Shown here: one piece after another, positions 2,647 to 5,392 of the stretch
Position numbering within the stretch: position 1 is the first letter of the stretch
How the letters are laid out: each line of letters starts with the position of its first letter
Origin: Candidatus Peregrinibacteria bacterium RIFCSPLOWO2_01_FULL_48_20
GTDB taxonomy: Bacteria; Patescibacteriota; Gracilibacteria; UBA1369; 2-02-FULL-48-14
Assembly: GCA_001787475.1 (NCBI GenBank)
Contig: MFXB01000056.1
Location: 1 to 5,392, forward strand
DNA: 5,392 nt
Reading direction: 5' to 3'
The notes under the pieces: generated by a model
What the model was told of the DNA's origin: nothing
Databases searched by the model: none
What the model saw: only the letters and a program-made list of their open reading frames with translations
Made by a program: the position numbers and the translations under genes

Positions 2647-5392
2647 ATGGCTTTGCCACCCCCAAATCTACCGGAGATTACACCACCAGAACCTCTCAAA
2701 AAAGTTGAAAAACCTGAACATGGATCGGGGATTGGTGAACTCACGGCAAAATGGGGTGCTGCAGCTTTGGCGGTGATCGGTTCAGTTGCTCATTTGCTCA
2801 GTCCTGAACCTGAGGAACCGAAACCGGTGAGTGGAACGGGAAGTCTTGAGGTTTCACCTCCGGAAGGCCCAAACCTTGTCAGTGGATTTGAAAATTTGGA
2901 ACCTCTGGGAGAAGACACTGAGCTCCATGATACGGATGGCGAATTGAAAGAACGCCGTTATAGTCGCTTGGGAGATATTATGAGCTCGCAAAACTATGGA
3001 GATGGTCGTACGCCGGAAGAACACACCGCTGCGCTCATTGAATTTTGGGAAGATGTATTTCGAGCAAAAAAAGGATCCGTTCTTTACTTTGGTGCAAAAG
3101 GGGAAAAACTTTTGGAAGCAGAAGTCCCTCCAAATTGGTACAGTTCCGTGCCCAGCGGAGAGAAAGAAAAGGTTTTGGTCACAAAGGGAAAAGGGAAAAA
3201 GAAAGTATGGGAAACGCGGGATGTCATGTTAAAAGCAATGACGGAGGAAGAAAAAAACGCTTGGCACAACGAAAACCGACGAGCAATCCCTATTCCCGAG
3301 AGCCAGAAACATCTTCCCAAAAAGTACAAAGAAGTGGGTTACCCTTTTCCAGCGACACCGGTTCTTCCCCATGTGGACCCAAATAACAAGGAAGGGGAGT
3401 CCCTTTTTGACCTCATCTTGGAACGCCTGAATGCTGAAGTCGTATGTCCGGGGCAGGGAACGAAAGAAGGCCCTCGCCATTTGAAAGGTGAAAAAATGAG
3501 ATTGTACGATGCCATTAAAAAAATGTCAGACGCTTATGATATTCCCTGGGCAATCGCCCTCGGTTTGGCGGCCAACGAAAGTGGCTATGATCAATTCGCA
3601 AAGTCCGATGCAAACGCTTATGGAATTTTTCAGATCCAATCGGGAGCTTATAAGGATGCCAGAAGATATGCGGGGAAACACCCCGAGTTTTCGGGAAAAG
3701 TGAGAGAAGGCGCATTATTGGGGTTTAATGAAAGTTTTCACGGGGTAACCGAGTGGACGAACCGTTTGGTGCAAGCGGAAATGTTCTGTGCGTATTATCG
3801 CCTGACACAAGAACAAATCGCAGAAAAGATGGAAAAACTCGATGGGCGCTTACAAAGTTTGGACCCCACCTACGTTTTTGGGACTCTTTCCTTAATTTCA
3901 ACCATTACGGCTTACAACGCGGGTGCCGGGCGCGTTAAGCGATGCATTTCTCGTTTCCTAAAATTGGAAGATTCTGAAATCAGAGAAATGATCGGGAAGC
4001 CACCCTATGGAATTGACGTGTGGCAAGCCGTCTTAGCCAACTCTTTTGGACGAATACGCAGCCTGGATAAAAACGGGGAAGAAAAAAAAGAAGCGGTGGG
4101 GCCAGCCGTTTTCACTTACGCCACGAAAGTTCTGGCCATGGGATCTCTCATTATTGAAGAAGAAAACATATTGGAAGTTCTTGCATCTTCCGGACAAGAA
4201 GACTATGCACAGAAAAGTGCACAAAAACTCACGGAAGCAAAACCCACGGAAGCAAAACCCACGCCTGCCGAGGAAGAGACAAAGAGCAAATGGCCTTTTG
4301 TTTTGAGCAAGTATTTGGCCATGGGCGCCGGCCTTGTCGCAGGATTCCAAGTGAGAAAAGATTTGCAGGCAAGTGAAGAATTTCAAGAAAAAGGATTAAA
4401 AGGCATTCCCCGTCGAGACGTTGTGAAAGGCCTCGCCGCCCTTCTGGGATTGGGAGTGCCCGCTGCCCGCGCAGCCATCAGTATGGCCGGACCACTTTTT
4501 AAAAAGTCCGAAGAAGAAGAAGCTCCTCCACCGGAAAAACCCAAAAATCCCAATGTCGCCCTATGGCTAGCCGACGGTGAAAAACGTATGGATAGCTTAT
4601 ACGAAGAGCTGAAAAGAAGGGGGTCTTACAACCGGACTACTGCGGAAAATAATCGCCTCCCGAATTGGAAAACACCCGCTCGTGTCGCGGCTATAAAAGG
4701 GTTTATCCGGCGTGCTTTTGGAACGGAATGGAATGGTTACCTTACCAGCGGGAAAGCTCTCCCCGCTTCTTTCAGAGAAACGGAAAAAAAGGATCAAATG
4801 GAAAATTTGAAACGAATGCTGGAGTCGGGGGAAGCCATTCCCATGGAGGCGGACAATCCGGAATTGCCCTACTTTTGTCAGGGACTTGGCTATCAAAGCG
4901 GGATTCTCAATGATAAAGATTCCATGTTCATGCATCGAGATTTTATGCCCGTATTGGAAACACTGGTCGAGCTGGTAAACCATCAAATTGACATTTTCAA
5001 TCAAAATCCGAAAGCTTTTGGAATCGATGACGAAAATTTTCCTCTCGTCGCTCACATCAGCGGGTTCAAAGTTTCCGGCGCATTCCGTCCTTTGGAAAAC
5101 AGATTTACAGGTTCCACTCCAAGTTTTTCCGACCACTGGACCGTTCTCGCTTTGGATATGATTTCCCAAGGGTCTTCGGCGGGTGCGGCACTTGTTCGTT
5201 TCAAAGAGGATCAATATTCAACAAAGGCAAAGACAAGTAAACTCGCTCTGGAAGGAGGCAAGTTGCCGATTCACTCAACGACAACTGGAGACAAACTGCG
5301 TGAAATTTTGGTGCGAATGACGGAGCACGCACTCTTTACCTTGGAGGATGTTTTGAAAACAAATGGTTACGTACGCATCATGCCACGTCGAG
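2647..5392 (+). CDS. Multidomain cell-wall hydrolase: SLT transglycosylase plus M15-like region (3' partial)
   Basis: The frame is open from ATG 2647 to the window edge (915 codons, no stop), so the C terminus is missing. An in-frame TAA at 2635-2637 fixes the start near here. The order is: a proline-rich start with PPP (4-6); a short hydrophobic stretch (36-51); an acidic, proline-rich linker; an unassigned region (about 110-290); and a lytic transglycosylase SLT/GH23 domain with catalytic Glu311 in NESGYD, YGIFQI (325-330) and AYNAGAGRV (422-430). A charged linker with a KPTEAKPT repeat follows, then a second hydrophobic stretch (549-567), and RRDVVKG with a third hydrophobic stretch (589-611). 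The last part contains SGAFRP (810-815) and SDHWTVLALD (828-837), which fits the SxHxxGxAxD metal motif of M15/LAS peptidases except that Val833 replaces Gly. GH23 enzymes cut glycan strands between MurNAc and GlcNAc; M15 enzymes cut the peptide part. The SLT call is firm; the peptidase call is moderate. It has its own strong promoter and no Shine-Dalgarno site. Confidence 0.88.
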   Translation, partial: MALPPPNLPEITPPEPLKKVEKPEHGSGIGELTAKWGAAALAVIGSVAHLLSPEPEEPKPVSGTGSLEVSPPEGPNLVSGFENLEPLGEDTELHDTDGELKERRYSRLGDIMSSQNYGDGRTPEEHTAALIEFWEDVFRAKKGSVLYFGAKGEKLLEAEVPPNWYSSVPSGEKEKVLVTKGKGKKKVWETRDVMLKAMTEEEKNAWHNENRRAIPIPESQKHLPKKYKEVGYPFPATPVLPHVDPNNKEGESLFDLILERLNAEVVCPGQGTKEGPRHLKGEKMRLYDAIKKMSDAYDIPWAIALGLAANESGYDQFAKSDANAYGIFQIQSGAYKDARRYAGKHPEFSGKVREGALLGFNESFHGVTEWTNRLVQAEMFCAYYRLTQEQIAEKMEKLDGRLQSLDPTYVFGTLSLISTITAYNAGAGRVKRCISRFLKLEDSEIREMIGKPPYGIDVWQAVLANSFGRIRSLDKNGEEKKEAVGPAVFTYATKVLAMGSLIIEEENILEVLASSGQEDYAQKSAQKLTEAKPTEAKPTPAEEETKSKWPFVLSKYLAMGAGLVAGFQVRKDLQASEEFQEKGLKGIPRRDVVKGLAALLGLGVPAARAAISMAGPLFKKSEEEEAPPPEKPKNPNVALWLADGEKRMDSLYEELKRRGSYNRTTAENNRLPNWKTPARVAAIKGFIRRAFGTEWNGYLTSGKALPASFRETEKKDQMENLKRMLESGEAIPMEADNPELPYFCQGLGYQSGILNDKDSMFMHRDFMPVLETLVELVNHQIDIFNQNPKAFGIDDENFPLVAHISGFKVSGAFRPLENRFTGSTPSFSDHWTVLALDMISQGSSAGAALVRFKEDQYSTKAKTSKLALEGGKLPIHSTTTGDKLREILVRMTEHALFTLEDVLKTNGYVRIMPRR
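4231..4260 (+). repeat. Two perfect 15-bp tandem repeats
   Basis: ACGGAAGCAAAACCC occurs twice in a row (4231-4245, 4246-4260) and is followed by a further ACG. In the protein it gives TEAKP twice in the linker after the transglycosylase domain. Because the unit is a multiple of three, copy-number change would alter linker length without breaking the frame. Confidence 0.85.

Noticed and set aside
4597..5214. Open frame of 205 codons on the minus strand
   Set aside because: It lies antisense within the continuous long hydrolase frame, with no recognisable motifs and no promoter or terminator of its own.
1..5392. CRISPR array, tRNA, rRNA, insertion sequence or phage element
   Set aside because: No regularly spaced repeats, no tRNA or rRNA sequence signatures, and no transposase, integrase or phage protein motifs are visible on either strand.

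Overview
The window is ordinary bacterial chromosomal DNA of moderate GC content. It carries four protein-coding genes and no RNA gene, insertion sequence or CRISPR array. Gene density is high and the genes are short-spaced. The first two genes overlap tail to tail. None of the four starts has a convincing Shine-Dalgarno site, yet all four lie just downstream of sigma70-like promoter elements. TGA serves as a normal stop (yebC), which argues against the TGA=Gly code of Gracilibacteria/Absconditabacteria. The inserted and tailed DHH protein, the SD-less starts and the large unfamiliar wall-hydrolase protein together suggest a Patescibacteria/CPR-type bacterium (perhaps Peregrinibacteria-like). 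This assignment is an inference of low confidence.

Layout: (1) 1-111, a short leader with a weak hairpin and a near-consensus promoter. (2) 112-1497 (+), an NrnA-like DHH/DHHA1 phosphoesterase with a ~50-residue insertion, a Ser where motif I normally has His, and a low-complexity C-terminal tail. (3) 1480-2235 (-), yebC (TACO1/YebC family), convergent with gene 1 and overlapping it by 18 bp. (4) 2236-2265, a very compact divergent promoter region in which one nearly symmetric -10 sequence can serve yebC leftward and a small gene rightward. (5) 2266-2511 (+), an 81-residue protein of unknown function ending in a probable intrinsic terminator. (6) 2512-2646, intergenic, with a consensus-quality promoter whose -35 box lies in a small palindrome. 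(7) 2647 to the window end (+), an open reading frame of at least 915 codons, cut by the window edge. It encodes a multidomain protein with a lytic transglycosylase (SLT/GH23) domain and, about 500 residues later, a sequence matching the SxHxxGxAxD zinc motif of M15/LAS-type peptidases.

The first three genes look like housekeeping or orphan functions: nucleotide/oligonucleotide turnover, a translation/transcription accessory factor, and an unknown. The most interesting object is the last gene, an apparent two-enzyme peptidoglycan hydrolase with hydrophobic segments before the first domain and between the two domains. One of these segments looks like an internal twin-arginine signal. I see no defence, mobile or CRISPR system. 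All family calls rest on motif reading, without database searches.
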